DNA from: Rhodococcus tibetensis
GTDB lineage: Bacteria > Actinomycetota > Actinomycetes > Mycobacteriales > Mycobacteriaceae
Assembly: GCF_024438035.1 (NCBI RefSeq)
Contig: NZ_JANFQF010000014.1
Coordinates: forward strand, 113,652-177,651
Length of the DNA: 64,000 nt
Direction: 5' to 3'
A program made the position numbers and the translations under genes. Position 1 is the stretch's first letter, and each line of letters starts with the position of its first letter. Shown in pieces: positions 31,566-39,661 of the stretch. Below the pieces are notes generated by a model, which saw only the letters and a list, made by a program, of their open reading frames with translations, made no database searches and was not told where the DNA came from.

Positions 31566-32476
31566 TGCTCGACATACGGAAGCTGAGACTCCTCCGCGAA
31601 CTGGCTCACCGAGGCACCATCGCGGCGGTCGCCGAGGCACTCGCGTACACGCCCTCCGCGGTATCGCAACAGATTGCGGCCCTTGAACGCGAGGTTGGTC
31701 GGGCCCTGCTGACGCGCACCGGCCGTCGGGTAACACTGACGCCGGCTGGGGTGGTACTCGTCGAGCACACCGAGGTGGTTCTTGCCGCCTTGGAACGGAC
31801 CGAAGCCGCGCTCGCCGCCACTGAGACCGGGTTGGCGGCATCGGTTCGCTTGGGGGCATTTCCGACGGCCCTACGGACGATCGTGCTCCCCGCGATGTTG
31901 GAAATCGGCCGTGCCGAACAAGACTTGGAGCTGACGGTGACCGAGGTCGACCCCGCGGATGTGCCGGACCTCCTTCGCGCAGGTCAGCTGGACATTGCGC
32001 TGGTTCACGAATATGACAACGTCCCCTCCACCATGGGCCCAGGCATCGAGATCGAACCGCTGCTTGATGAAGTCGTGTTCCTGGCGTCTTCAGCAGCGCC
32101 GGTAGTGGACAGCATGGCAGTGGTCCGCAGCCACTCCGGTTGCCGCTGGATAGTCGGCAACCCCGGCACGCTTTGCCACACCATGACTGTGCGCACCTGC
32201 CAGTCCCAGGGCTTCGAACCGCGCATAACCCATCGGGTCGATGACTTCGCGACGGTCCTACGGCTCGTTGCTGCGGGAGCCGGTGTGGCATTGGTTCCGG
32301 AGCTCGCGGCGACCGATGTCCCGGAAGGGGTAGTACTCACCGCGCTCCCGATCGGCCGACGAACCCGAATCGCCTACCGACACGGAAGCCGGTCCCGGCC
32401 GGCGTTCGCTGCGGTGACCGCTGAACTACGCCGCGCGACCCGATCCTTCCGTCCCGCATCAGGTGTCGGATGGTAA
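31565..32476 (+). CDS. LysR-family transcriptional regulator
   Basis: The 303-aa product has an N-terminal winged HTH (residues 1-60: LRLLRELAHRGTIAAVAEAL, then SAVSQQIAALE) and the usual linker helix. The effector domain has two Rossmann-like lobes. It is divergent from the DapA-family gene and almost certainly controls it. The last residues converge on the EtfD-like gene, with a strong hairpin between them. The effector is unknown. Confidence 0.92.
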   Translation: MLDIRKLRLLRELAHRGTIAAVAEALAYTPSAVSQQIAALEREVGRALLTRTGRRVTLTPAGVVLVEHTEVVLAALERTEAALAATETGLAASVRLGAFPTALRTIVLPAMLEIGRAEQDLELTVTEVDPADVPDLLRAGQLDIALVHEYDNVPSTMGPGIEIEPLLDEVVFLASSAAPVVDSMAVVRSHSGCRWIVGNPGTLCHTMTVRTCQSQGFEPRITHRVDDFATVLRLVAAGAGVALVPELAATDVPEGVVLTALPIGRRTRIAYRHGSRSRPAFAAVTAELRRATRSFRPASGVGW

Positions 32477-32617
32477 TTCCGCATCGACGTACATGTTGCG
32501 GGCGGGATCAATGCAGCCTCGAGCGTTAGCGGGCTACCACGCACGATGCAGATGCGGCCCCTCCGGCAGCGCGCCTGGGACCTACTGGCGCGCACAATCA
32601 GCGATGACGAGGTGACA

Positions 32618-32651
32618 ACAGCGCCCCCACCGTTTCCGGTGGGGGCGCTGT
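32618..32651. terminator. Strong 14-bp hairpin between convergent genes
   Basis: ACAGCGCCCCCACC (32618-32631) and GGTGGGGGCGCTGT (32638-32651) form a perfect stem with a 6-base loop. It lies 17 bp beyond the stop of the Fe-S oxidoreductase and about 140 bp beyond the LysR stop, so it can serve both directions. There is no marked U-tract, as is common in actinobacteria. Confidence 0.85.
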
Positions 32652-32668
32652 CGACTGGTTCGGCGGTG

Positions 32669-35600
32669 CTAGTTCTTTCGACCCGGCGCCTTTGCGCCGG
32701 ACTTGAACCCGAGCCCACCCGGCTTCGCCTGAGGCGGCGCTGGAGTGGTTTCCGGCGCCTTACCGCTGGATCCGTCACCGTTCGACGCCGGATCCTGGGG
32801 TGTTTCTCCCGTTTCCGACTTCGGCGCTTCGGCGGTGTCCGCCACGGGCACAGGTGCCTCGCTAGCCGGAGCCTTCGGAGCCGCAGCCTTTCGGGCGCCT
32901 GGGGCCGTGGCGCCGCTCTTGAAGCCCAGGCCGCCGGCCTTGGCAGCCGGGGAAGCTTTCGGCGCTTCCGCGGCAGGCGCCTCGGCGGCGGAAGAGGCTG
33001 ACGCGGGTGCCTCGGGTTCTGCAGCAGGTGCCGGCGCAACGTCCGCCGCCGGAGCAGCTTCGGCTGTCGGCGCGGCCTTGGCGCCGGGTGCCTTTGCCTT
33101 GCCCTTCATCTGCAGGCCCTTGCCGCCCGGGGCCTTGGCCCCACCGGCGAGTCCCAGCCCCTTCGCCTTGGGTGCCTCGGCTGCGGGAGCAGCTTCGGCG
33201 GTGGGTCCTGCCTCGGCGGTGGGTCCTGCCTCGGCGGTGGGTCCTGCCTCGGCGGGAGCAGTGGCCTTGGCGCCGGGCGCCTTCGCGGCACCCTTCATCT
33301 GCAGACCCTTGCCACCGGGAGCCTTGGCCCCACCTGCGAGTCCCAGACCCTTGGCCTTGGGTGCCTCTGCGGCGGATGCCTCGGTGCTTTCGGCCGCGGG
33401 CGCCGCGGTCTTCTTGGCGCCGGGCGCCTTGGCACCGCCCGCCATGCCGAGTCCCTTGCCGGGAGCTTTTGCACCTGGAGCCTTCGCACCTGGTGCTTTG
33501 GCGAGGCCCTTCATCGCCAGACCCTTGCCGGCCGGAGCTTCCTTGGCGGCCGGAGTGTCGGCTGCCTCCTCGACCTCCTCGACGCGCTCCTTCTCGACGA
33601 CCGCGGCCTTCGCCTCGTCCTTCACCGGCTCGACCTGCTTCTGCGGCTCGGCCGGCTTCTCCCGCGGGATCACCTTGATGTTGTCGCTCAGTTTGTCCGC
33701 TTCGAGACGCGTGATGGACGAGAGCATCAGCTGGGCGACGTCCACCACCTCGACGCCTTCACCCTGGCCTGATTCCTGGCGCGCGGTGACCCCGTCGTTG
33801 AGCATCACGCGGCAGAACGGGCAGCCGGTCGCGATTTTGGTGGTCGCGGTGCTCAGCGCCTCGTCGACCCTGTCGACGTTGATGCGCTTGCCGATGTTCT
33901 CTTCCATCCACATGCGGGCGCCACCGGCACCACAGCACATGGAACGTTCGCCGTGTCGCGGCATTTCCTTGAGCTTCGCGCCGGACGCCTCCATGAGTTC
34001 ACGCGGGGCGTCGTACACCTTGTTGTGACGGCCGAGGAAGCAGGGGTCGTGGTAGGTGACATCCTCGCCGACCGAGGCAACGGGGATCAGCTTCTTCTGC
34101 CTGACGAGGCGGTTGAGCAGCTGAGTGTGGTGAACCACCTCGTACTGTCCGCCGACCTGTGGGTACTCGTTGCCCAAGGCATTGAAGCAGTGGGCGCAGG
34201 TCACGACGATCTTGCGCTTGTTCTGCTCGACGCCGTCGAACACCGAGTCGAGTGTTTCGATGTTCTGCATGGCCAGCTGCTGGAACAGGAACTCGTTGCC
34301 CGCACGACGGGCGGAATCGCCGGTGCAGGTTTCCTCGGCACCGAGCACCATGAACTTGACGCCTGCCGTGGCAAGCAATTCAGCAACGGCCTTCGTGGTC
34401 TTCTTGGCGCGGTCCTCGTAGGCACCGGCACAACCGACCCAGAACAGGTACTCGTAGTCCTCGAAGCTGTCCGCATCCTGGCCGTAGACCGGGATGTCGA
34501 AGTCCATCTCGCTGATCCAGTTGAGGCGGTCCTTGGCGTTCTGGCCCCAGGGATTGCCCTTGTTCTCGAGGTTCTTGAACAATCCGGCGAGCTCGGAGGG
34601 GAACTCCGACTCGATCAGCACCTGGTAACGGCGCATGTCGATGATGTGGTCGACGTGCTCGATGTCCACGGGGCACTGCTCCACGCACGCACCACAGTTG
34701 GTGCACGACCACAGCACCTCGGAGTCGATGACGGGCGCCAGCTCACCCTCGACGGTCTCGCCGACGAGCTTGCGTTCTGCCTCACGGCGGGCACCCTCCG
34801 GGATCGCGGAGAGCTTGGCCTCGTCTACGGCGCCTTCGCCGTTCACCAGCCCGACCTCGTCGCCGCCCATGTCCTTGCGGCCACCGGCCAGCAGATACGG
34901 GGCCTTCGCCGACCCGTGATCGCGCAATGAGGTGATGAGGAGCTTCGGCGACAGCGGCTTGCCGGTGTTCCAGGCGGGGCACTGCGACTGGCAGCGGCCG
35001 CACTCGGTGCAGGTGCTGAAGTCGAGCCAGCCCTTCCACGAAAAGTCCTCGATGTTGCCGGCGCCGAACGTGTCGTTGTCGGGATCGGCATCGTCCATGT
35101 TGATCGGCTTGCCGCCGGACATCATGGGCTTGGCAGCACCCAGGGCGACGCCACCGTCGTCCTCGCGCTTGAAGTAGATGTTGAAGAAAGCCGCGAACCG
35201 GTGCCAGGCAACACCCCAGGTGATGTTGCGTCCGACGATGTACAGCCAGATCATGCCCGACATCAGTTTGACGAAGGCGAAGAAGGCGACGAGGTTGGGG
35301 CTCGCCGGCAGCAGCTTCGCGAGGTTCATCGTGAAGAAGTCGGTCCACGCGTTGGCGTGCCCGTAGGTGGCGATCTTCCCGGCCTTGACGAAGATCATGC
35401 CGAGACCCTCGATGAGGACGACCGCCTCGACGAAGTACGCCGCGCGGAAGTTCGAGCCTGCGAATCGGGACAGCCGCTCCGGCCGGCGCGGGTGGTTGAG
35501 CTGCCGGATCACGATCAGCGTGGTGATACCGATGACCGTGCCGAGGCCCAGGACCTCGTCGATGAAGTGGTAGACGGCGGTGTTACCGACGAGCGGCCAG

Positions 35601-35902
35601 TGGAAAGCCGGGTCGAAGGTCTGTCCGTAGGCCTCGAACCAGACGACCGCGCCCAGCATGAAGCCGACCATGACCAGCCAGTGGGCCCAGCCGACGGTGC
35701 GGAACTTGGCCATGCGGGTGTGGGCGATGAACTCGACGCACATCTGCTTGAAGCGGGGAAGGAACGGTCGCCAGCGGTCGGGGGCCGGTTGGCCGAGGCG
35801 GACGATGCTCACCGTCTTCAGCACGCCACCGATGAAGGCGAACCAACATACGAGGCTCAACAGCACGCCGATGGTGCCCAACGTGATCGTCAGGGCATTC
35901 AT
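32669..35902 (-). CDS. etfD: Membrane Fe-S oxidoreductase, EtfD type (Rv0338c-like), with long repetitive tail
   Basis: The product is 1077 aa. Residues 1-240 form a NarI-like membrane domain with conserved histidines that probably bind haem b. Two 4Fe-4S motifs follow (CTECGRCQSQCP at about 295; CTNCGACVEQCP at about 400), then two cysteine-rich CCG-type domains (WVGCAGAY...ETCTGD and DPCFLGRH...SMCCGAGG, about 655) like heterodisulfide reductase subunit D. M. tuberculosis Rv0338c has been described as EtfD, which passes electrons from acyl-CoA dehydrogenases via EtfBA to menaquinone. From about residue 755 the protein is low-complexity Ala/Pro/Lys with many copies of KGLGLAGGAKAPG-like units. 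ATG 35902 has AAAGG about 10 bases upstream. TetR-like palindromes lie 70-110 bp upstream. Confidence 0.92.
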   Translation of the reverse strand: MNALTITLGTIGVLLSLVCWFAFIGGVLKTVSIVRLGQPAPDRWRPFLPRFKQMCVEFIAHTRMAKFRTVGWAHWLVMVGFMLGAVVWFEAYGQTFDPAFHWPLVGNTAVYHFIDEVLGLGTVIGITTLIVIRQLNHPRRPERLSRFAGSNFRAAYFVEAVVLIEGLGMIFVKAGKIATYGHANAWTDFFTMNLAKLLPASPNLVAFFAFVKLMSGMIWLYIVGRNITWGVAWHRFAAFFNIYFKREDDGGVALGAAKPMMSGGKPINMDDADPDNDTFGAGNIEDFSWKGWLDFSTCTECGRCQSQCPAWNTGKPLSPKLLITSLRDHGSAKAPYLLAGGRKDMGGDEVGLVNGEGAVDEAKLSAIPEGARREAERKLVGETVEGELAPVIDSEVLWSCTNCGACVEQCPVDIEHVDHIIDMRRYQVLIESEFPSELAGLFKNLENKGNPWGQNAKDRLNWISEMDFDIPVYGQDADSFEDYEYLFWVGCAGAYEDRAKKTTKAVAELLATAGVKFMVLGAEETCTGDSARRAGNEFLFQQLAMQNIETLDSVFDGVEQNKRKIVVTCAHCFNALGNEYPQVGGQYEVVHHTQLLNRLVRQKKLIPVASVGEDVTYHDPCFLGRHNKVYDAPRELMEASGAKLKEMPRHGERSMCCGAGGARMWMEENIGKRINVDRVDEALSTATTKIATGCPFCRVMLNDGVTARQESGQGEGVEVVDVAQLMLSSITRLEADKLSDNIKVIPREKPAEPQKQVEPVKDEAKAAVVEKERVEEVEEAADTPAAKEAPAGKGLAMKGLAKAPGAKAPGAKAPGKGLGMAGGAKAPGAKKTAAPAAESTEASAAEAPKAKGLGLAGGAKAPGGKGLQMKGAAKAPGAKATAPAEAGPTAEAGPTAEAGPTAEAAPAAEAPKAKGLGLAGGAKAPGGKGLQMKGKAKAPGAKAAPTAEAAPAADVAPAPAAEPEAPASASSAAEAPAAEAPKASPAAKAGGLGFKSGATAPGARKAAAPKAPASEAPVPVADTAEAPKSETGETPQDPASNGDGSSGKAPETTPAPPQAKPGGLGFKSGAKAPGRKN
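32672..33640 (-). repeat. Low-complexity KAPG/GLGLAGG repeat region encoding the EtfD tail
   Basis: About 320 codons encode degenerate repeats of the type KGLGLAGGAKAPGGKGLQMKG separated by Ala/Glu/Pro/Thr linkers, including three successive AEAGPT units at about 33190-33260. Positive glycine-rich blocks alternate with acidic Ala-rich ones. Confidence 0.85.
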
Positions 35903-35972
35903 GTCGCGGCCTTTCGTTTCAGGGCGGCACAGTGGCCACCACGGGAATGCTCAAGATCGTAACCCGTAGTAA

Positions 35973-35988
35973 GTTACCCGCCAGTAAC
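35973..35988. promoter_or_regulatory. GTTACC-N4-AGTAAC palindrome, TetR-like operator A
   Basis: GTTACCCGCCAGTAAC is a near-perfect 16-bp palindrome about 70 bp upstream of the EtfD-like start. TetR-family repressors of lipid catabolism in these genera bind sites of this style. Confidence 0.55.
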
Positions 35989-35996
35989 ACACTACT

Positions 35997-36012
35997 CCTA
36001 CTGGCCGGTAAC
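35997..36012. promoter_or_regulatory. CCTACT-N4-GGTAAC, TetR-like operator B
   Basis: CCTACTGGCCGGTAAC aligns with sites A and C; its inner TACTGGCCGGTA is close to a perfect palindrome. It starts 24 bp after the start of site A, on nearly the same helix face. Confidence 0.5.
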
Positions 36013-36321
36013 CAGAGCGGTGCGACGGCTCACCTGCACCGTCGCAGTTCCAGTCGGCGTGGTGTGCGGCGCCGACCGGACATAACTGGATGTCACGTTA
36101 GGTGGTCGGAAAGTGACCCTGCTCCCAAGGTCGCCCTAACTCGACTTTTCGGGGACCTGCGACGGAATCGGTTCCGATCGAACTCTTTCGAATGCGCCGG
36201 GAGCCGATGTCACGAAATAAGTCGCAGTGGGGTTGCAGCTGGATAACGATCGCTGCACATTCAGTTACGTTCGGGAGTTCCATCCACTCGGTGGCTATTC
36301 GTAAAATTGCGGATTCACGAG

Positions 36322-36337
36322 GTTACCAGGCGGTAAC
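36322..36337. promoter_or_regulatory. GTTACC-N4-GGTAAC palindrome, TetR-like operator C
   Basis: GTTACCAGGCGGTAAC has perfect 6-bp arms. It lies about 165 bp upstream of the first glycine-zipper gene and about 420 bp from the EtfD-like gene, so it may loop with sites A/B or control the secreted-protein gene. Confidence 0.5.
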
Positions 36338-36501
36338 TTACCGTCGCGGGAGCAAATGTGCGTATTGATCATTTTCCGTTGTGACTGCGCTGTTACTCTG
36401 AGCGTGTTTTTCGGGCCCTTGCCAGCGGCCGTCGGGGAGGGGTCGGCAGTGCAGTTCGATCGCCCAAAACTTTGTCGGGACGTTCCTGAAATGAGGCACC
36501 C

Positions 36502-36936
36502 ATGATCGTGAGAAGAGCTGCAGCGACGGCGGGAATGGCGACAGCCGCCATGGTCCTAGCTGCTGGAGTTTCCCATGCGGAACCCATCGCGGGTCCCGCT
36601 CCCGCGCCGGTGTCGAGCGCGCCGGCGGTGTCGTCTCTGCCGTTCCGTGACGTCGCCTCCCGGGAGGAGAACGACCGCGCCTTCGCTCAGTTCGGTACGC
36701 AGGTCGGCATCGCAGTCACGGTCGGGAGTCTGGTCGGTACCATGGCCGGTGCCGGAATTGGTTGTGTGGCAACGTTACCCGCCTGCGTACCCGGTTTGGT
36801 GACCGGCGCTGGGATCGGCGGTGTCGTCGGTACGATCGTCGCCGGCGGTCCCACGCTGGGCGTGAGTGCGTATCAACTGTGGGAGACGTACAACGCTGCT
36901 CCGGGTACGTCCATCTACGCGGACCGCGACAAGTAG
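36502..36936 (+). CDS. Secreted glycine-zipper protein, short form (family member 1)
   Basis: The 144-aa product has a signal peptide (MIVRRAAATAGMATAAMVLAAGVSHA) and a Pro/Ala linker. It then has a helix RDVASREENDRAFAQF and a glycine-rich hydrophobic hairpin (VGSLVGTMAGAGIG and GAGIGGVVGTIVAGG) with two cysteines between. The C-terminal half aligns with the three proteins encoded downstream. The N-terminal beta-rich domain of those (IGY...DAGSF...DDGG) is missing. ATG 36502 follows GAGG at about 36495. Function is unknown. Glycine zippers insert into or pack within membranes and are found in some pore-forming and toxin proteins. Confidence 0.8.
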   Translation: MIVRRAAATAGMATAAMVLAAGVSHAEPIAGPAPAPVSSAPAVSSLPFRDVASREENDRAFAQFGTQVGIAVTVGSLVGTMAGAGIGCVATLPACVPGLVTGAGIGGVVGTIVAGGPTLGVSAYQLWETYNAAPGTSIYADRDK

Positions 36937-37236
36937 TCGTTGTGTCGCGATTCAGCCCCGCCGTTGCTCGCTCGCGGCAGGGCTGCGCGCGATTCGCCAC
37001 CCCAGCCGGTCAGCGAGAAAACATTTCCAAAGTCTGTTTTCTTACCATTATCTGAATACATGTTCGGAAATAGGCGGGCGACCCAGACTTCCCAATTAGT
37101 CAATGGCCGCCGGACCCCACTCGACATCGGCATTGAATGGGACCTGGGTTAATCGAATCGTCTTTGAATTGGGATCTTTCACAGGCGCAAGTTACTGTTC
37201 ATCACTGGATGGGGTTTGAAACTCTAAGGGGATGGA
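36937..37236. other. 300-bp intergenic region between family members 1 and 2
   Basis: It starts with an imperfect hairpin (see terminator) and continues with a stretch of unusually low GC around 37010-37190 that probably holds the promoter of the next gene. No ORF is supported. Confidence 0.5.
36954..36984 (+). terminator. Imperfect 10-bp hairpin after glycine-zipper gene 1
   Basis: AGCCCCGCCG (36954-36963) pairs with CGGCAGGGCT (36975-36984) with one mismatch, 17 bp after the stop codon. No U-tract. Confidence 0.45.
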
Positions 37237-37920
37237 ATGAAGTTGCGTCGTTTCGTTACGACATCGGCTCTATTGGTTGGTGTCCTGGCGACGGGCTCCG
37301 GAGTAGCTGTCGCGGACCCGGCAGAATCTCGCGACAATATCGGCTACGAGTCACACATCGAGGACCGTACCGTTGTGACCAAGCTCGATGCGGGGTCCTT
37401 CGCGCTGGCCTCGGACGGTGAGTCCGTGGCAATCAAGGATGCAGGTGGGGCGACGGTCGTGTCCCTCCCGCTCGCGTACCGGTTCGACGGACTCGAGTTT
37501 CCGTTCGAGGAAGAAATCACCGAAGACGGCAGGACGCTCCGTCTGACGCCGAGCGTCGACAAGGAAAAAGCCACGCCCGTCGCTCCAGAAGACCGGATCG
37601 AGGCCATAGCGCTCCACGATGTGGCCTCGATCGACGAGAACACGCGAGCTCAGTCGGCTTTTCAGCAGCAGCTCGGAATTGCCACGACCGTCGGTAGCCT
37701 CGGCGGCACGATCGTGGGCGGGATTCTCGGATTCGCCGTCGGATGCGCCATCGGCACACCCGTCGCCGTGTTCGGATGCCTGCCGTTCGGTGTCACCGGA
37801 GCTGGGATCGGTGCCATTATCGGCACTATCGTCGTTGGCGGTCCCACGCTGGCCATCGCGGGCATCGATCTGATCAATACCCTGAACGCACCTCCCGGCA
37901 CCACCAAGTGGGTGAAATAA
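37237..37920 (+). CDS. Secreted glycine-zipper protein (family member 2)
   Basis: The 227-aa product has a signal peptide (MKLRRFVTTSALLVGVLATGSGVAVA). A beta-rich domain follows (NIGYESH, VVTKLDAGSF, ATVVSLPLAYRF), then an acidic linker, a helix (RAQSAFQQQLG), and a glycine-zipper hairpin (GSLGGTIVGGILGFAVG ... GAGIGAIIGTIVVGG) holding two cysteines. It ends in NAPPGTTKWVK. AAGGGGA is at 37226-37232 upstream of ATG 37237. It shares the whole layout with members 3 and 4 and only the C-terminal half with member 1. It is probably exported and membrane-associated; role unknown. A strong terminator follows, so it can be its own unit. Confidence 0.82.
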   Translation: MKLRRFVTTSALLVGVLATGSGVAVADPAESRDNIGYESHIEDRTVVTKLDAGSFALASDGESVAIKDAGGATVVSLPLAYRFDGLEFPFEEEITEDGRTLRLTPSVDKEKATPVAPEDRIEAIALHDVASIDENTRAQSAFQQQLGIATTVGSLGGTIVGGILGFAVGCAIGTPVAVFGCLPFGVTGAGIGAIIGTIVVGGPTLAIAGIDLINTLNAPPGTTKWVK

Positions 37921-37940
37921 GCGCGTCCGGTTGCTCGTTG

Positions 37941-37976
37941 CCGCCCGTCCTCCATCAGATGGAGGACGGGTGGTTT
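37941..37976 (+). terminator. 15-bp hairpin with T-run after glycine-zipper gene 2
   Basis: CCGCCCGTCCTCCAT (37941-37955) pairs with 37959-37973 (one G-U pair) around a CAG loop and is followed by TTT. It lies 20 bp after the stop codon. Confidence 0.88.
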
Positions 37977-38087
37977 CTCGTTTCGGTGAGTGAAACTGAT
38001 CACAGCGGCCGAGCTGACTGACGGATCACACGATTGCTTAGGCTACCCTTCGTGCGTCCCATCGCTGCGCTCACCGAACGGATCTCG

Positions 38088-38837
38088 ATGATTCTCCGAA
38101 GGTTTACTGCCACTTCCATGCTCGTCGTCGCGGCGATGGCCCTGGCAGCCTCGCCGTCAGCGGCCGAGCCTGCACCAGGCTCGGCGCCGGTCGCGCAGCA
38201 GGGTGCACCGAACATCAACTACCAGACGGCGCGCGACGGTGACGCGGCCGTCGCCACCATCGACGCGGGATCCTTCTCGATCAACGCCGGGAACGACACG
38301 GTCGACGTCGTCGACGACGGTGGCTCGGTGGTGGCGTCCATTCCGACGTTCTTCCGGGTAGACGACCTGCAACATCCGTTCGAGATCACTGTCGACGAAT
38401 CCGCCAAGGTCCTTCGGCTGGTCCCGGACATGGATCCCGCGGCCGCGACACCCGTTCCGGTGGCCGAACGGCTTACTCTCGACGATGTCGCCGCGCCTCA
38501 GGACAAGGCGGAGCGGGACAAGCGTGCGCTCGACGACTTCCAGCAGCAGTTGGGTATCACGACGGCCATCACGGCCATCGTCGCGGCGATCATCGGTGGT
38601 GGCATCGGCTGCGCGATCGGCGTCATTCCCGGCACAGCTGCCCTGGTGATCCCCTTCCTCGGGCTGGCAGGCCCGATTGCCGGATGCATCGGCGGTGCGC
38701 TGGTCGTCGCTCCCGTGGTCGCGCTCGCAGGCACCATCGTGGTGGGCGGAGGCGCCCTCGTCGTGCTCGGAATTCAGTACTTCAACACGATCAACAGCCC
38801 GTTCGTTCCCCCCGTCGCTCCCGCTCCGGCCGCATGA
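38088..38837 (+). CDS. Secreted glycine-zipper protein (family member 3)
   Basis: The 249-aa product begins with the signal peptide MILRRFTATSMLVVAAMALAA. It has the same beta-domain motifs as its neighbours (NINYQT, ATIDAGSFSI, VDDGGSVVASIP) and a long glycine/alanine-rich hydrophobic region (IVAAIIGGGIGCAIG, then GTIVVGGGALVVLG) with two cysteines. It ends in NSPFVPP plus Pro/Ala. ATG 38088 is chosen because it starts the signal peptide; the frame is open from 38034. Its stop overlaps the ATG of member 4 (ATGA), so the two are translationally coupled. The family has no function I can assign. Confidence 0.8.
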   Translation: MILRRFTATSMLVVAAMALAASPSAAEPAPGSAPVAQQGAPNINYQTARDGDAAVATIDAGSFSINAGNDTVDVVDDGGSVVASIPTFFRVDDLQHPFEITVDESAKVLRLVPDMDPAAATPVPVAERLTLDDVAAPQDKAERDKRALDDFQQQLGITTAITAIVAAIIGGGIGCAIGVIPGTAALVIPFLGLAGPIAGCIGGALVVAPVVALAGTIVVGGGALVVLGIQYFNTINSPFVPPVAPAPAA

Positions 38838-39529
38838 GCGGCCGCATCGCAGGTTCTCTACGCACCATCACCAGCGGCGCGATTCTGGTCGTGGCGGCGC
38901 TCGCGATTTCGGCAGGGACCGCACATGCGGCGCCGGCCACGGTCCCGGCTTCGGAAGACATCGGGTACGCGGCGCACGCCGAGGGGACGTCTGTCGTCAC
39001 GTCGATCGACGCGGGTGCTTTCCGCATCACCGACTCCCAGGATGCGGTCGAGGTGGTGGACGACGGTGGCACCGTAGTGGCCGCGCTTCCTCTGACCATC
39101 CGGGTGGGGGAGGCGGTCTATCCGATCGACGTCGACCTCGCGGACCGGACGTTGCGCCTCACGCCCCGCGTCCCGGCCGATGTCGCGCAGTCGCTGAAGT
39201 CTGTGGCCGACGAGGGTTTCGACACCCAGGACGAGCGTGATGACAAGGCGCTGGCCGATTTCAACAGTTACCTGGGATACGCCACCCTCATCGGCGGCCT
39301 CATCTTCGGGGTCGTCTTCGGTGTCGTGGGACTGGTCGTAGGATGCGGCCTCTTCGCGGTGACGCTCGTCGGCGCACCGGTCGGTTGCCTCGGTGGCCTG
39401 ATGGCAGGCTTCGCGGCAGGTGGCCTCATCGGAACCATCGTCGTGGGTGGTGCCGCGCTGGCGATCCTCGGCATCCAGTACCTCGTCACCGTCAACACGC
39501 CGTTCGTCCCGCCCGCGCCGACGGCCTGA
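38834..39529 (+). CDS. Secreted glycine-zipper protein (family member 4)
   Basis: The 231-aa product has a signal peptide (residues 1-30, ending in ISAGTAHA). The beta-rich domain (DIGYAAHAEG, VVTSIDAGAF, VVDDGGTVVAALPL) closely matches members 2 and 3. The C-terminal zipper (GGLIFGVVFGVVGLVVG ... GGLIGTIVVGG) again brackets two cysteines, and the end NTPFVPP matches member 3. It is coupled to member 3 by a 4-bp overlap; the pair may act as a heteromeric complex (inference). A bidirectional terminator follows before the protease gene. Confidence 0.82.
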   Translation: MSGRIAGSLRTITSGAILVVAALAISAGTAHAAPATVPASEDIGYAAHAEGTSVVTSIDAGAFRITDSQDAVEVVDDGGTVVAALPLTIRVGEAVYPIDVDLADRTLRLTPRVPADVAQSLKSVADEGFDTQDERDDKALADFNSYLGYATLIGGLIFGVVFGVVGLVVGCGLFAVTLVGAPVGCLGGLMAGFAAGGLIGTIVVGGAALAILGIQYLVTVNTPFVPPAPTA

Positions 39530-39610
39530 TCATCGCGACTGATAGCCACGAAGAAACGGGGACCGCCTTGCGGGACCGCCACACTCGTCCTTACGCAACC
39601 TGACAGAACA

Positions 39611-39646
39611 ATGACGGCCCGTCTCCGGCAGGAGACGGGCCGTCAT
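39611..39646. terminator. Perfect 16-bp hairpin between member 4 and protease 1
   Basis: ATGACGGCCCGTCTCC (39611-39626) pairs with GGAGACGGGCCGTCAT (39631-39646) around GGCA. It sits between convergent genes and can terminate both. Confidence 0.9.
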
Positions 39647-39661
39647 CGTTGGTGCTGAGCG

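Larger units (their letters stand above)
35903..36501. other. 599-bp gene-free region, promoters and GTTAC palindromes
   Basis: No supported ORF. It carries divergent promoters for the EtfD-like gene and the first glycine-zipper gene, and three related palindromes annotated separately. The centre (36100-36420) is clearly less GC-rich than the flanking genes. Confidence 0.6.

Noticed and set aside
32745..34028. 427-codon plus-strand ORF opposite the EtfD tail
   Set aside because: Ala/Pro/Ser low complexity mirrors the KAPG repeats on the other strand, and the sense frame carries Fe-S motifs and TM helices.
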